A stretch of 64,000 bases of DNA. Origin: Phascolarctobacterium sp. (GTDB lineage: Bacteria; Bacillota; Negativicutes; Acidaminococcales; Acidaminococcaceae). The stretch covers positions 248,001 through 312,000 of the forward strand of contig QAMT01000002.1 of assembly GCA_003150755.1 (NCBI GenBank), given 5' to 3'. Made by a program: the position numbers and the translations under genes. Within the stretch, counting starts at the first letter, position 1. Each line of letters starts with the position of its first letter. Below are positions 33,095 through 41,095 of the stretch, one piece after another. The notes under the pieces were generated by a model that saw only the letters and a program-made list of their open reading frames with translations, was not told where the DNA came from and searched no databases.

Positions 33095-35365
33095 ATGGAA
33101 AAAGAAATTGACAGCATCCAATCTACATCTTCCGGCAAAATTATTCCCAGAAAAGCGCAAAGTACGCGCATCGCTTACGAGCATCAAATAAAGGCTATGC
33201 AATGCCTTGATAAAATAAATCATAACGACTCCTTTTCCACCATGGTTGTTTTGCCAACCGGCGGCGGTAAAACCTATACGGCTTCGGTTTGGCTTTTGAA
33301 AAACGCTATTGATAAAAAGAAAAAAGTTTTATGGCTTGCCCACCGGCAAATGCTGCTTGACCAGGCGTTGGATTCATTTCGTAATCAAGCCTATTTTTCT
33401 AACCTGCCGCATATTTCATCATTCAAATTCCGTATTATTTCCGGTTCTGAAAAACACGGCAGGACTATTGATATTCAGCCTGACGACCAGCTTATTATCG
33501 CAAGTAAAGACAGTATCGGCAGAAACTTAAGCTGCCTTGATAACTGGTTAAAAGATGATAACGAACTATATTTTGTTATAGACGAAGCGCATCACTCCAT
33601 CGCCAAAACTTACCGTAAAATAATTGACCATGTCAAAGAATTAGTACCAAACCTGAAACTAATCGGCTTAACAGCCACGCCATTCAGGACAAGCCCCAAA
33701 GAAGAAGGCTTACTTGCCAAAATATATTCTGACGGCGTAGACATGAAGAAAAACGACGCTGTTTACGGCGATTTAGGCATGGCTTATGCTATTAACCTGA
33801 AAGAACTTATCAAAAGGCAAATCCTTTCTACACCTGTTTTTGAACATTATTACACCGAAGAATCTTTTGGCGATGATTTAAGCATTGACGATTGGAATAA
33901 AATCCAGCATTTTGATACAATACCTGAATCAATCGCTAAAAAAATGATTGCAAGCGCAGGCCGCAATGACCTTATCGTAAAAACTTACAAAGAAAAACAG
34001 CAGGAATATGGCCAGACTTTGGTTTTTGCCGTAAATATCAGCCATGCCATTCAATTAAATGCTTTATTCAATAAAGCGGGCATAAAATCTGACTTTATCG
34101 TTTCTTCAATACATGACAGTGAACTGCTTATAAATCTGAGTAAAGAAAACGAGAAAAAGATTCAAGCTTACCGCGAAGGCAAACTGCAAGTATTGATTAA
34201 CGTAAATATTTTAACCGAAGGCATTGACCTGCCGCAGACACAAACAGTATTTCTTGCCCGCCCTACAGTATCAAGCATTTTAATGACGCAAATGGTTGGC
34301 AGGGCACTGCGCGGCGTTAAAGCAGGCGGCACATCCAAAGCCTATATTGTTTCATTCATTGATAACTGGAATAAATACATTGCCTGGGTTAACCCCGAAA
34401 GCTTATTTGAAGGCAGCAACAACTTCTTTGATGATGATAATGACGTTGAACGCGAAAAACGCGACCTGATGTTAATTTCTGTTGCCAAACTGGAAGAATT
34501 TGCTTTAATTCTCAGCGGCATGGGCGAAAAGGTTGAAAATGTTCCTTTTATTGAAAGAATACCGCTCGGCATGTACACATTTACTTATACCGAAAATAAC
34601 GGCAGCGGCAGCGATATCGACCATAGCTGTCAGGTAATGGTTTATAACAGCACCGAAAAATGTTATAAAGATTTTATAAACTATCTGCCGGAACTGTTTA
34701 AAAAATATAATTGCGATGAAGAAATCCTGCCGGACGATATTTTATACAGCATGGAAGCTGAGTGCCACGATAAATTTTTTGCCAGCGAAACAATTCCGCC
34801 ATACGAGGAAGAAGATATTCTTAACATTTTAAGATACTACGCGCAGTATTCTACCGTACCTCAATTTTATTCGTTTGATTACATTGATAAAAACAGGCTT
34901 GATGTTGCAAAAATCGCACTCACCATTAGGGAAAAGGATATGCGCGAAAGCGAACGGGAAGAATATCTTAACAATTTATGGGATTCCAAAGAAGATAATC
35001 TTTTAAAATTATACTTTACCAACAGAATTTTCTTTGACAGAATGGTTGATGTTGAGTTAATGAAGTTAAGAAATAAAATTCCTGCCCCTGAAATTGTTTG
35101 GGACCCTAAACCGATAGAAAACTGCACCTTATCGGAAATAGCCAAAATAAGACCGGAATATGAACAATATTTGCGTAATACAACTTTTGAAAAATCCAAA
35201 AATGCCGCCGGGGAATATCAGTGTGCAATATGCGGTTTAACTGATAAGACAAGAAAAGTCTTTCAGGTTGACCATATTATACCTATGAATAAAGGCGGCA
35301 AAACTGTGCCTGAAAACCTGCAAATCTTATGCCGCAAGTGCAACGGTACTAAAGGTGACCGTTAA
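33095..35365 (+). CDS. DEAD/DEAH-type helicase with C-terminal HNH nuclease domain
   Basis: 756 residues. Superfamily 2 helicase core: Walker A PTGGGKTYTA near residues 54-63, DEAHH near residue 163, LTATPFRT, and the second RecA domain with TQMVGRALRG. A region of about 300 residues of unknown fold follows. The last 50 residues form an HNH endonuclease domain with a zinc site: CAICGL, VDHIIPMNKGG, and LCRKCN. Helicase-nuclease fusions of this kind often serve anti-phage defence. The ATG at 33095 follows GAAAGGA; earlier in-frame codons lack a site. It overlaps the next gene by one base. Confidence 0.85.
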   Translation: MEKEIDSIQSTSSGKIIPRKAQSTRIAYEHQIKAMQCLDKINHNDSFSTMVVLPTGGGKTYTASVWLLKNAIDKKKKVLWLAHRQMLLDQALDSFRNQAYFSNLPHISSFKFRIISGSEKHGRTIDIQPDDQLIIASKDSIGRNLSCLDNWLKDDNELYFVIDEAHHSIAKTYRKIIDHVKELVPNLKLIGLTATPFRTSPKEEGLLAKIYSDGVDMKKNDAVYGDLGMAYAINLKELIKRQILSTPVFEHYYTEESFGDDLSIDDWNKIQHFDTIPESIAKKMIASAGRNDLIVKTYKEKQQEYGQTLVFAVNISHAIQLNALFNKAGIKSDFIVSSIHDSELLINLSKENEKKIQAYREGKLQVLINVNILTEGIDLPQTQTVFLARPTVSSILMTQMVGRALRGVKAGGTSKAYIVSFIDNWNKYIAWVNPESLFEGSNNFFDDDNDVEREKRDLMLISVAKLEEFALILSGMGEKVENVPFIERIPLGMYTFTYTENNGSGSDIDHSCQVMVYNSTEKCYKDFINYLPELFKKYNCDEEILPDDILYSMEAECHDKFFASETIPPYEEEDILNILRYYAQYSTVPQFYSFDYIDKNRLDVAKIALTIREKDMRESEREEYLNNLWDSKEDNLLKLYFTNRIFFDRMVDVELMKLRNKIPAPEIVWDPKPIENCTLSEIAKIRPEYEQYLRNTTFEKSKNAAGEYQCAICGLTDKTRKVFQVDHIIPMNKGGKTVPENLQILCRKCNGTKGDR

Positions 35366-35901
35366 TGCAAAACCTTTATTATACTCCGCTGGATATAGCT
35401 GCTATTATTAAAAGCCTTGATTTAAAATACAGCGATAAACAAAATTTCATTACAGCTATATTTATAAGGGAACAGGATAAACTAGTTTTAAAATACCGCA
35501 GCAATTTCAGAAATCTGTTTTTAAGCATTTCTTACTGGGGGCATTACCTGCAAAACAAAGACTCCATTGACGCTGAATTTCCGGCAATAAAAAAATCATT
35601 GGATTCTATGAATATCAAAATTTTAGAAGATGATTTTATTACCGATTATTCTGACCTGGATTTGTTTTTTAAAAGCATAAGGCTGCGCACTTTATATTTA
35701 AGCGAAAAAGATTATGTAAAAATTAAATTACGCACCTTATTGAAACGCTATGGGTTAAAACGCCGCTCGGCAAAATTTATTGAACAATTTACGCAATGCC
35801 TGCAATTTTATAAGCTGCAAATTTATCTGCGCGGAAAGCAGGAATGCGATATACGGACAGTAAATATCGACGACATTATTATTTTCCGCGTTAAGCCCTG
35901 A
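35365..35901 (+). CDS. Hypothetical partner of the helicase-HNH protein
   Basis: 178 residues; family not recognised. Hydrophilic, mixed helix and strand, rich in Lys, Leu and Tyr, no signal peptide or obvious catalytic motif. The ATG overlaps the helicase stop (TAATG), so it is translated from the same mRNA, and a terminator follows. This strict coupling suggests an accessory or effector subunit of the helicase-HNH system, which is inference from position only. Confidence 0.65.
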   Translation: MQNLYYTPLDIAAIIKSLDLKYSDKQNFITAIFIREQDKLVLKYRSNFRNLFLSISYWGHYLQNKDSIDAEFPAIKKSLDSMNIKILEDDFITDYSDLDLFFKSIRLRTLYLSEKDYVKIKLRTLLKRYGLKRRSAKFIEQFTQCLQFYKLQIYLRGKQECDIRTVNIDDIIIFRVKP

Positions 35902-35908
35902 TAATGCC

Positions 35909-35945
35909 AAAAGCACAGATAAAAATCTGTGCTTTTGTTTTTATT
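35909..35945 (+). terminator. Terminator of the helicase-HNH operon
   Basis: Perfect 12-bp stem AAAAGCACAGAT/ATCTGTGCTTTT followed by a T-rich tail. Confidence 0.85.
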
Positions 35946-36002
35946 ATAAAAACTTTCCCGATAAAATACCAGTTTTTTGTATTTTTATACAAAGATAAAG
36001 CG

Positions 36003-36031
36003 TTGACAGCGTTCTTTTATTTAACTAAAAT
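36003..36031 (+). promoter_or_regulatory. Promoter of the M20 peptidase gene, long leader
   Basis: TTGACA (36003-36008), 17-base spacer, TAAAAT (36026-36031). The start codon is at 36205, so the leader would be about 165 bases, longer than most in this window. I see no known riboswitch in it, only a possible 14-codon frame at 36137-36181 without a ribosome site. Confidence 0.6.
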
Positions 36032-36204
36032 TTTATTAAACTAAAGAATTTATTAGCTGTATTTTTTTATTTCAGCGCAGATTTTTACGCCGCAATTTTC
36101 AGTTTTATCATTTCATCAGATACAACAGCTATGCCATGATTGCCGCACTTTTAACCGCAGCGGCGTTTCTTATGTTTTAATTTTATTTTTAAGGAGGTTA
36201 AACC

Positions 36205-37323
36205 ATGTATAATGAACAAATCGTCCAGGATTTTTTGGAGCTTGTAAAATTACCTGTACAATCGAGAAATGAACGTGTTATTGCCGATAACGTAAAAGCC
36301 AAATTAACTGCCCTTGGGCTTGAAGTTACAGAAGACGAGCTTATCCCGGAGCTTAACGGCAACACCGGTAATATCCGTGCTGTTTTGAAGGGTTCTGCCG
36401 ATATTGAACCGATTCTTTTTTCTGCCCATCTCGACCGCGTAAAAAATAACAACCATGTCAATCCCATCTTTGACGAAGAAAACAAAGCCTTCAAGGCAGA
36501 CGGCGAAACTATTTTAGCCGCTGACGATGTTTCCGGCATCTGCGTTATCCTTGACGCTTTAAGGCGCATCGAAGCGTCAGACAAGCCTCACGGCGATATC
36601 GAAGTCGCCCTTTCTGTCTGCGAGGAGGCAGGCGTGCTTGGCTCCAAATATTTTGATTTTGATTCTTTTAAAGCCCGCAAGGCTTATGTGTTTGACGCAC
36701 CGGGGCATATCGGCCGCATTATAGTGCAGGCTCCTTCCAAATGCAAATTCAGTTATAAGGTTCACGGCAAAAGCGCCCACGCCGGCAACGAGCCGGAAAA
36801 AGGCATCAACGCCGTAAAAGCTGCTGCCGCGCTTATTATGGAATTGCCGGACAACAGGCAAAGCCAATTTACCACGGCCAACATTTCTACCATTATGGCC
36901 GGTACAACATCGACCAATGTTGTATGCGATTACGCAGAAATCCTTGCGGAAGCAAGAAGCACCGATAACGAGGAATTTAAAGCTGTTTTAGAAAAATTTG
37001 CCGCACCGGTAAAAATGATTGAAGAAAAATACGGCGTTACGATTGATTATAAAGCAGATGTTTTGTATCATACTTTTAAAATTGAGCCTGATGAGGACGT
37101 TGTAAAAATCGCCGTTAAGGCTATGGATAAACTGGGCATTGAGCCCGTACTCAACAAGGGCGGCGGCGGTATGGACGGCAACCATTTTAATTACCACGGC
37201 ATTAAAAGCATTGGCATTGCGCCGGGTTATTTTAAAAACCATACCCCTGCCGAGCATATTTTTATTGAAGATTTGATTGTCTGCGGCAAGCTGGCTGCCG
37301 AAATTGCCTGGAACGTAAAGTAA
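36205..37323 (+). CDS. M20 family metallopeptidase, PepT-like
   Basis: 372 residues of the M20 clan, similar to peptidase T-like tripeptidases. Metal ligands and catalytic residues fall in FSAHLDRV, LAADDVSGI, SVCEEAGVLGS, FDAPGHIG and the late GGGMDGNHFNYHG. The dimerisation (lid) domain lies in the middle, around KCKFSYKVHGKSAHAG. Cytoplasmic peptide degradation is the expected role. It has a perfect AAGGAGG ribosome site and is monocistronic. Confidence 0.88.
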   Translation: MYNEQIVQDFLELVKLPVQSRNERVIADNVKAKLTALGLEVTEDELIPELNGNTGNIRAVLKGSADIEPILFSAHLDRVKNNNHVNPIFDEENKAFKADGETILAADDVSGICVILDALRRIEASDKPHGDIEVALSVCEEAGVLGSKYFDFDSFKARKAYVFDAPGHIGRIIVQAPSKCKFSYKVHGKSAHAGNEPEKGINAVKAAAALIMELPDNRQSQFTTANISTIMAGTTSTNVVCDYAEILAEARSTDNEEFKAVLEKFAAPVKMIEEKYGVTIDYKADVLYHTFKIEPDEDVVKIAVKAMDKLGIEPVLNKGGGGMDGNHFNYHGIKSIGIAPGYFKNHTPAEHIFIEDLIVCGKLAAEIAWNVK

Positions 37324-37340
37324 TTTGCATTTTTCGCGGT

Positions 37341-37388
37341 AAATATTCTAATTATACTTATAATATTTCCGGGCAATTATTCATTTTT
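37341..37388 (+). repeat. Intergenic repeat, copy 1
   Basis: About 48 bases resembling 47575-47621 in the same orientation. The core TATACTTATAATATTTCCG (37353-37371) is identical; the flanks differ at a few positions. It contains TATAAT, but no gene starts nearby on this strand. Confidence 0.5.
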
Positions 37389-37404
37389 AGGCGTTAATAC
37401 ATAA

Positions 37405-37455
37405 AAAAGAACAGTTTTGAGGTTAGCAAATCAGCCTTAAAACTGTTCTTTTAAT
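37405..37455. terminator. Bidirectional terminator between the peptidase and the aldo-keto reductase
   Basis: Stem AAAAGAACAGTTTT/AAAACTGTTCTTTT, strengthened by GAGG/CCTT, with T runs in both directions. It serves the two convergent genes. Confidence 0.8.
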
Positions 37456-37476
37456 TTATATTTTAGTTACACAGCA

Positions 37477-38622
37477 TCAATACCCAAAAACCTTTTTGGC
37501 TTCCTGCATGTTTGCAACGGCTTTAACGGCAAAGGGGCAGCGTTTTTCGCACGCACCGCAGGCAATGCAGTCACCAGCGTGGGAGCTGAGCGCCGCATAA
37601 TGCTCGCGCACGGTTTCGGGCACTTCGCCCTGGGCTTTGGCAAGGTTCAAAAACTTGGTTACGATTGCCACGTCGATGCCTTTGGGGCACGGCGCACAAT
37701 GGCCGCAGTACATGCAGTGGCCTTCCCAGCTGATTTTGGGAAAGCTTGCAAAAACAACAGCGTAATCTTTTTCGGCGTCGCTTGCCTTTTCGTAATCCAG
37801 CGTGGCTTTAAGCTCTTCCACACTGCGCGCGCCGCTCATAACCGCCGCTACTGCTGGGCGTGTCAGCGCATAATGCAGGCACTGCACAACAGTCAAGGCT
37901 TTACCAGCCGGGCTGAACTCGCTTAAAAGGTCGCCGCCGCCAAATGCCTTCATAACGGTAATGCCCACGCCCATGCGCTGGCAGGTTTCGTACAGCTCTG
38001 CGCGTTTGGGGTCAAGATTAAACAGCGGTTTTTTATAGCTTTCTTCCGCCCACAGCTGCTCCACGTCCTCCGTGCCGGGCAGCAAATCGTAGCACGGGTT
38101 AACGCTGAACATCAGCACCTCTACCTTGCCGCTTTTAATTGCTTCCAGCGCCGCCAGCGGGTTGTGGCTGCTAACGCCGATGTGCTTTATTTTGCCCTCG
38201 GCTTTCAGCTCCAACGCATAATCCAAAATGCCGCCGGTTTCAATTTCGCGCCACAGCGCAGGCGAATCGACATAGTGAATCATACCGATGTCGATATAAT
38301 CCGTATTTAAATTTTTCAGCATCGCTTCAAACGCCGTCTTAACCTCGTCAAGTTTGCGCGTGGCTTTGTACTGCTCATCCTGCCACATCGTGCATAAATG
38401 CGCCTGGTAAATAAAATCCTTGCGGCGCGCGCCCAGTGCTTCCGCCACATTGCGGTGCATTTCCGGGTTGGGGCTGTAAAAATCCATGCAGTTTACGCCC
38501 GCAGCCAGCGCCAGTTTAAACATTTCCTGTGTAAATTTGCGGCTTTTGCCGATAAAACCTTCGCAGCCCAGGCCGATTTCGCTGACCTTCAGGCCGGTTT
38601 TGCCAAGTTCACGGTATTTCAT
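37477..38622 (-). CDS. Aldo/keto reductase with C-terminal 4Fe-4S domain
   Basis: 381 residues. An aldo-keto reductase barrel (MKYRELGKTGLKVSEIGLG start, MDFYSPN with the usual Tyr, HIGVSSHN, MFSVNP) is fused to a C-terminal ferredoxin-like region with two cysteine clusters, CMYCGHCAPCPKGI and CIACGACEKRCPF. This subgroup is common in anaerobes and probably couples NAD(P)H or ferredoxin to carbonyl reduction. The start at 38622 follows AAGGAGG. Confidence 0.9.
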   Translation of the reverse strand: MKYRELGKTGLKVSEIGLGCEGFIGKSRKFTQEMFKLALAAGVNCMDFYSPNPEMHRNVAEALGARRKDFIYQAHLCTMWQDEQYKATRKLDEVKTAFEAMLKNLNTDYIDIGMIHYVDSPALWREIETGGILDYALELKAEGKIKHIGVSSHNPLAALEAIKSGKVEVLMFSVNPCYDLLPGTEDVEQLWAEESYKKPLFNLDPKRAELYETCQRMGVGITVMKAFGGGDLLSEFSPAGKALTVVQCLHYALTRPAVAAVMSGARSVEELKATLDYEKASDAEKDYAVVFASFPKISWEGHCMYCGHCAPCPKGIDVAIVTKFLNLAKAQGEVPETVREHYAALSSHAGDCIACGACEKRCPFAVKAVANMQEAKKVFGY

Positions 38623-38773
38623 GCTGATTCCTCCTTGAAACATTTCTCCTGCCATTATTGTAATTCAAAACTTTTAAGCGTGCAAGTTAAAGCGCAGTCC
38701 AGTGCGCACTCCATACGCCGGACGAATAATAGCAGATAACATTTAAGCATTGGACGCAGCCCGCCGCATTTTT

Positions 38774-38779
38774 TATAAT
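38774..38779 (+). promoter_or_regulatory. -10 element of the lipoprotein-monooxygenase-esterase operon
   Basis: TATAAT 33 bases before the lipoprotein start codon. No convincing -35 box. Confidence 0.45.
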
Positions 38780-38811
38780 AAAAACAGATAAATTGGTTTG
38801 GAGGGATAGCT

Positions 38812-39294
38812 ATGAAAAAAATCTTTCTGCTTTTAGGGCTTGCAGCAGCGCTTGGCTTATCCGCCTGCGGCGGCACGCAGGGCACAACACAGGCCGCGCC
38901 TGCCGCGCAAAACACCGCAGCCGCCAGCACGCAAAGCACGCACAAAGCAATTTTAACCGTAGACGGGCACAAGCTGCCAGTAACGCTGCGCAGCGAGCCC
39001 AGCGCCAACGATTTATACAGCCGCCTGCCGCTGACGCTGGAATTTAAAGACTTCAGCGGTATGGAAAAAATTGCTTATTTTGACAGGCGCCTGGACGAAA
39101 AAGGCCAGAAAGTCGGCTGCCACCCGATGGCGGGTGACCTGTGCGTTTATCAGCCCTGGGGCAATTTAAGCATTTTTTATGTTGATTTTAAAGACGACAG
39201 CAACCTCATTCCCATCGGCCATTTAGAAGAAGGGCTTGACATTATTAAAGCCCAAAGCGGCAACTTTACCGCCACACTTACTAAAGCAGAATAA
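38812..39294 (+). CDS. Lipoprotein with cyclophilin-like domain
   Basis: 160 residues. The signal sequence ends in the lipobox LSAC (Cys20), so it is a lipid-anchored envelope protein. An Ala/Thr/Gln linker follows, then a domain of about 115 residues matching the cyclophilin-like fold family (Cyclophil_like2): LTVDGHKLPVTL, LPLTLEFKDFSGMEKIAYF, CHPMAGDLCVYQPWGNLSIFYVDF and LIPIGHLEEGLD. Isomerase activity is not expected. It is first of three exported-protein genes (gaps of 14 and 15 bases). Confidence 0.85.
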   Translation: MKKIFLLLGLAAALGLSACGGTQGTTQAAPAAQNTAAASTQSTHKAILTVDGHKLPVTLRSEPSANDLYSRLPLTLEFKDFSGMEKIAYFDRRLDEKGQKVGCHPMAGDLCVYQPWGNLSIFYVDFKDDSNLIPIGHLEEGLDIIKAQSGNFTATLTKAE

Positions 39295-39308
39295 AAGGAG
39301 GAAAAACC

Positions 39309-40004
39309 ATGAAAAATTTATTTTTGGCAGCATTGCTGCTTATTTTAGGCACGCAGGCAATTCCGGCCCAGGCAGCAAGCGCAGCGCAGCCCTTTGTGCG
39401 CTGGGTTGTTTACACCGCTGATGCTGGCAGCACGCCCGCACTTTTAAACGCCATAAGCACTTACAACACCGCCGCCCTTAAAAATGACGGCGTACTTGCC
39501 ATTTACGGCGGTGAGGACGAAAACGGCGTTATCCGCTTTTTGGAAATTTACAAAGACGAAGCCGCTTTTAACGCCGTGCAAAACGACGCTGCCTTAACTG
39601 CCTGCCGCGAAGATATTGCAAAACTTGCGCAAAGCAGCAAAGTTTTAAACGCCGATGCGTTTTTGCTGCAAAGCAAACTTACCGGCACTGCCGATAAACC
39701 GCGTATGGCGCGCCTTGTAATCGACCCGGCTCAGCTTGACGCTTACAAAAACGTGCTGGCCGAGGAAATGCGTAACTCCGTAACAAACGAACCGGGCGTA
39801 CTGGCACTTTTGGCAACTACCGAAGCCGCCAACCCCAATATCTTCCACCTGCTGGAGCTTTACGCCGACGACACCGCCTACAAAGCGCATATTGACGGGC
39901 CGTATTTTCAAAAATATAATAAAGCTGTACAAAGCATGGTAACGGATAAAACCCTTATCGTCAACAAACCGCAGGATATAACTTTGAGCGGCAAAAAATT
40001 ATAA
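39309..40004 (+). CDS. Exported protein with two antibiotic-biosynthesis-monooxygenase (ABM) domains
   Basis: 231 residues. The signal peptide is cleaved near AQAAS. Two ferredoxin-like dimeric alpha/beta-barrel repeats follow, each with the pattern YxxxLxxxIxxxV...PGVLALxxxE...xxxLxExYxDxxAYxxH. ABM-domain proteins handle quinones or similar aromatic substrates, but a secreted tandem form may bind rather than oxidise. It follows the cyclophilin-like lipoprotein and precedes an exported esterase. Confidence 0.75.
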   Translation: MKNLFLAALLLILGTQAIPAQAASAAQPFVRWVVYTADAGSTPALLNAISTYNTAALKNDGVLAIYGGEDENGVIRFLEIYKDEAAFNAVQNDAALTACREDIAKLAQSSKVLNADAFLLQSKLTGTADKPRMARLVIDPAQLDAYKNVLAEEMRNSVTNEPGVLALLATTEAANPNIFHLLELYADDTAYKAHIDGPYFQKYNKAVQSMVTDKTLIVNKPQDITLSGKKL

Positions 40005-40019
40005 TGAACGGGTGATGTT

Positions 40020-41027
40020 ATGAAAAAACTTTTAGCTTTATTACTGGTTTTATTTAATTTAACTGCCACCGCGCTGGCAGCGGATATTCCCTATCTTGAC
40101 CGCGTACAGCCGGAATACCGCGACGCTGCGCAGGGCTATGTTATCGACGTTTCATCTTACGCGCAGGTTGACAAGCGCAACAACAGCTTTGTGCCCGCGC
40201 CGTCCGATATTGAGCGCGAAACAGTTTATGCCGAAAACATTTACGAACACAACCAAATCCCCATGTATATTTACCGTCCTGCCAATGCAGGCAATAAGCC
40301 CCTGCCGGTAGTTTATTACTCCCACGGCGGCGGCTATCTGTTCCGCATCTCGCTGGAAGCACGCGACCGTTATCAGAACATTGCCGATGCCACCGGCGCG
40401 GCAGTTGTTACGCCCAAATACCGCCTATCGGTAGAAGCGCCCTTTCCCGCAGCTTTAACCGATGCTTACAGCGGCCTGCTGTACATTAAACAAAACGCCA
40501 AAACTCTCGGCCTTGACGGCGATAAAATCGTGCTGATGGGCGACAGCGCAGGCGGCGGACTTTCGGCAAGCCTTGCGCTTTATAACCGCGATAACGCCAA
40601 TATCCCCCTGAAGGGGCAGGCACTTATTTACCCGATGCTTGATTACCGCACTGCAACGGACGCATCTCCCTACACCACCAAACAGACCGGCTACATTTGC
40701 TGGCCGCGCACCAGCAACGTATTTGCCTGGCAGGTACTGCGCGGCGGCCAAACTATCGGCGAAGACATGATGCCGTACTTCTCCCCCGCTATGGCGCAGG
40801 ATGTAAGCAGCCTGCCCCCGGCGCTGATTTATGTGGGCGGACTTGATTTGTTCGTCAACGAAGATATTGCCTACGCCGGCAAACTAGTTGACGCCAACGT
40901 TGATACCGAACTGCACGTTATCCCCGGCCTGTACCACGCCTTTGAAATTGCAAACCCCAACGGCGCAGCCAGCCACGAATTCTGGCAGTGCATATATGAT
41001 TTTACCAACGAATGTTTTGCTGAATAA
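40020..41027 (+). CDS. Exported alpha/beta hydrolase (HSL/esterase type)
   Basis: 335 residues with a signal peptide (about 1-20). Hormone-sensitive-lipase family features: oxyanion HGGGYLFR, nucleophile elbow GDSAGGG, and late Asp (GGLDLFVNED) and His (YHAFE) completing the triad. It would hydrolyse short acyl esters outside the cytoplasm. Last gene of the exported trio, followed by a strong terminator. Confidence 0.88.
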   Translation: MKKLLALLLVLFNLTATALAADIPYLDRVQPEYRDAAQGYVIDVSSYAQVDKRNNSFVPAPSDIERETVYAENIYEHNQIPMYIYRPANAGNKPLPVVYYSHGGGYLFRISLEARDRYQNIADATGAAVVTPKYRLSVEAPFPAALTDAYSGLLYIKQNAKTLGLDGDKIVLMGDSAGGGLSASLALYNRDNANIPLKGQALIYPMLDYRTATDASPYTTKQTGYICWPRTSNVFAWQVLRGGQTIGEDMMPYFSPAMAQDVSSLPPALIYVGGLDLFVNEDIAYAGKLVDANVDTELHVIPGLYHAFEIANPNGAASHEFWQCIYDFTNECFAE

Positions 41028-41041
41028 TTAAACAGAAAGAT

Positions 41042-41092
41042 AAAAAAGACAGCCATAAGATGTACTACACCTTCAGGCTGTCTTTTTTTATT
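41042..41092. terminator. Bidirectional terminator between the esterase and the type III restriction gene
   Basis: Stem AAAAAAGACAGCC/GGCTGTCTTTTTT with a 21-base loop and long T runs on both strands. Confidence 0.85.
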
Positions 41093-41095
41093 TTA

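Noticed and set aside
36137..36181. Small hydrophobic open frame (about 14 codons, MIAALLTAAAFLMF) in the M20 peptidase leader
   Set aside because: No ribosome site before it, no basic tail and no paired small-RNA promoter as in the type I loci; chance is more likely.
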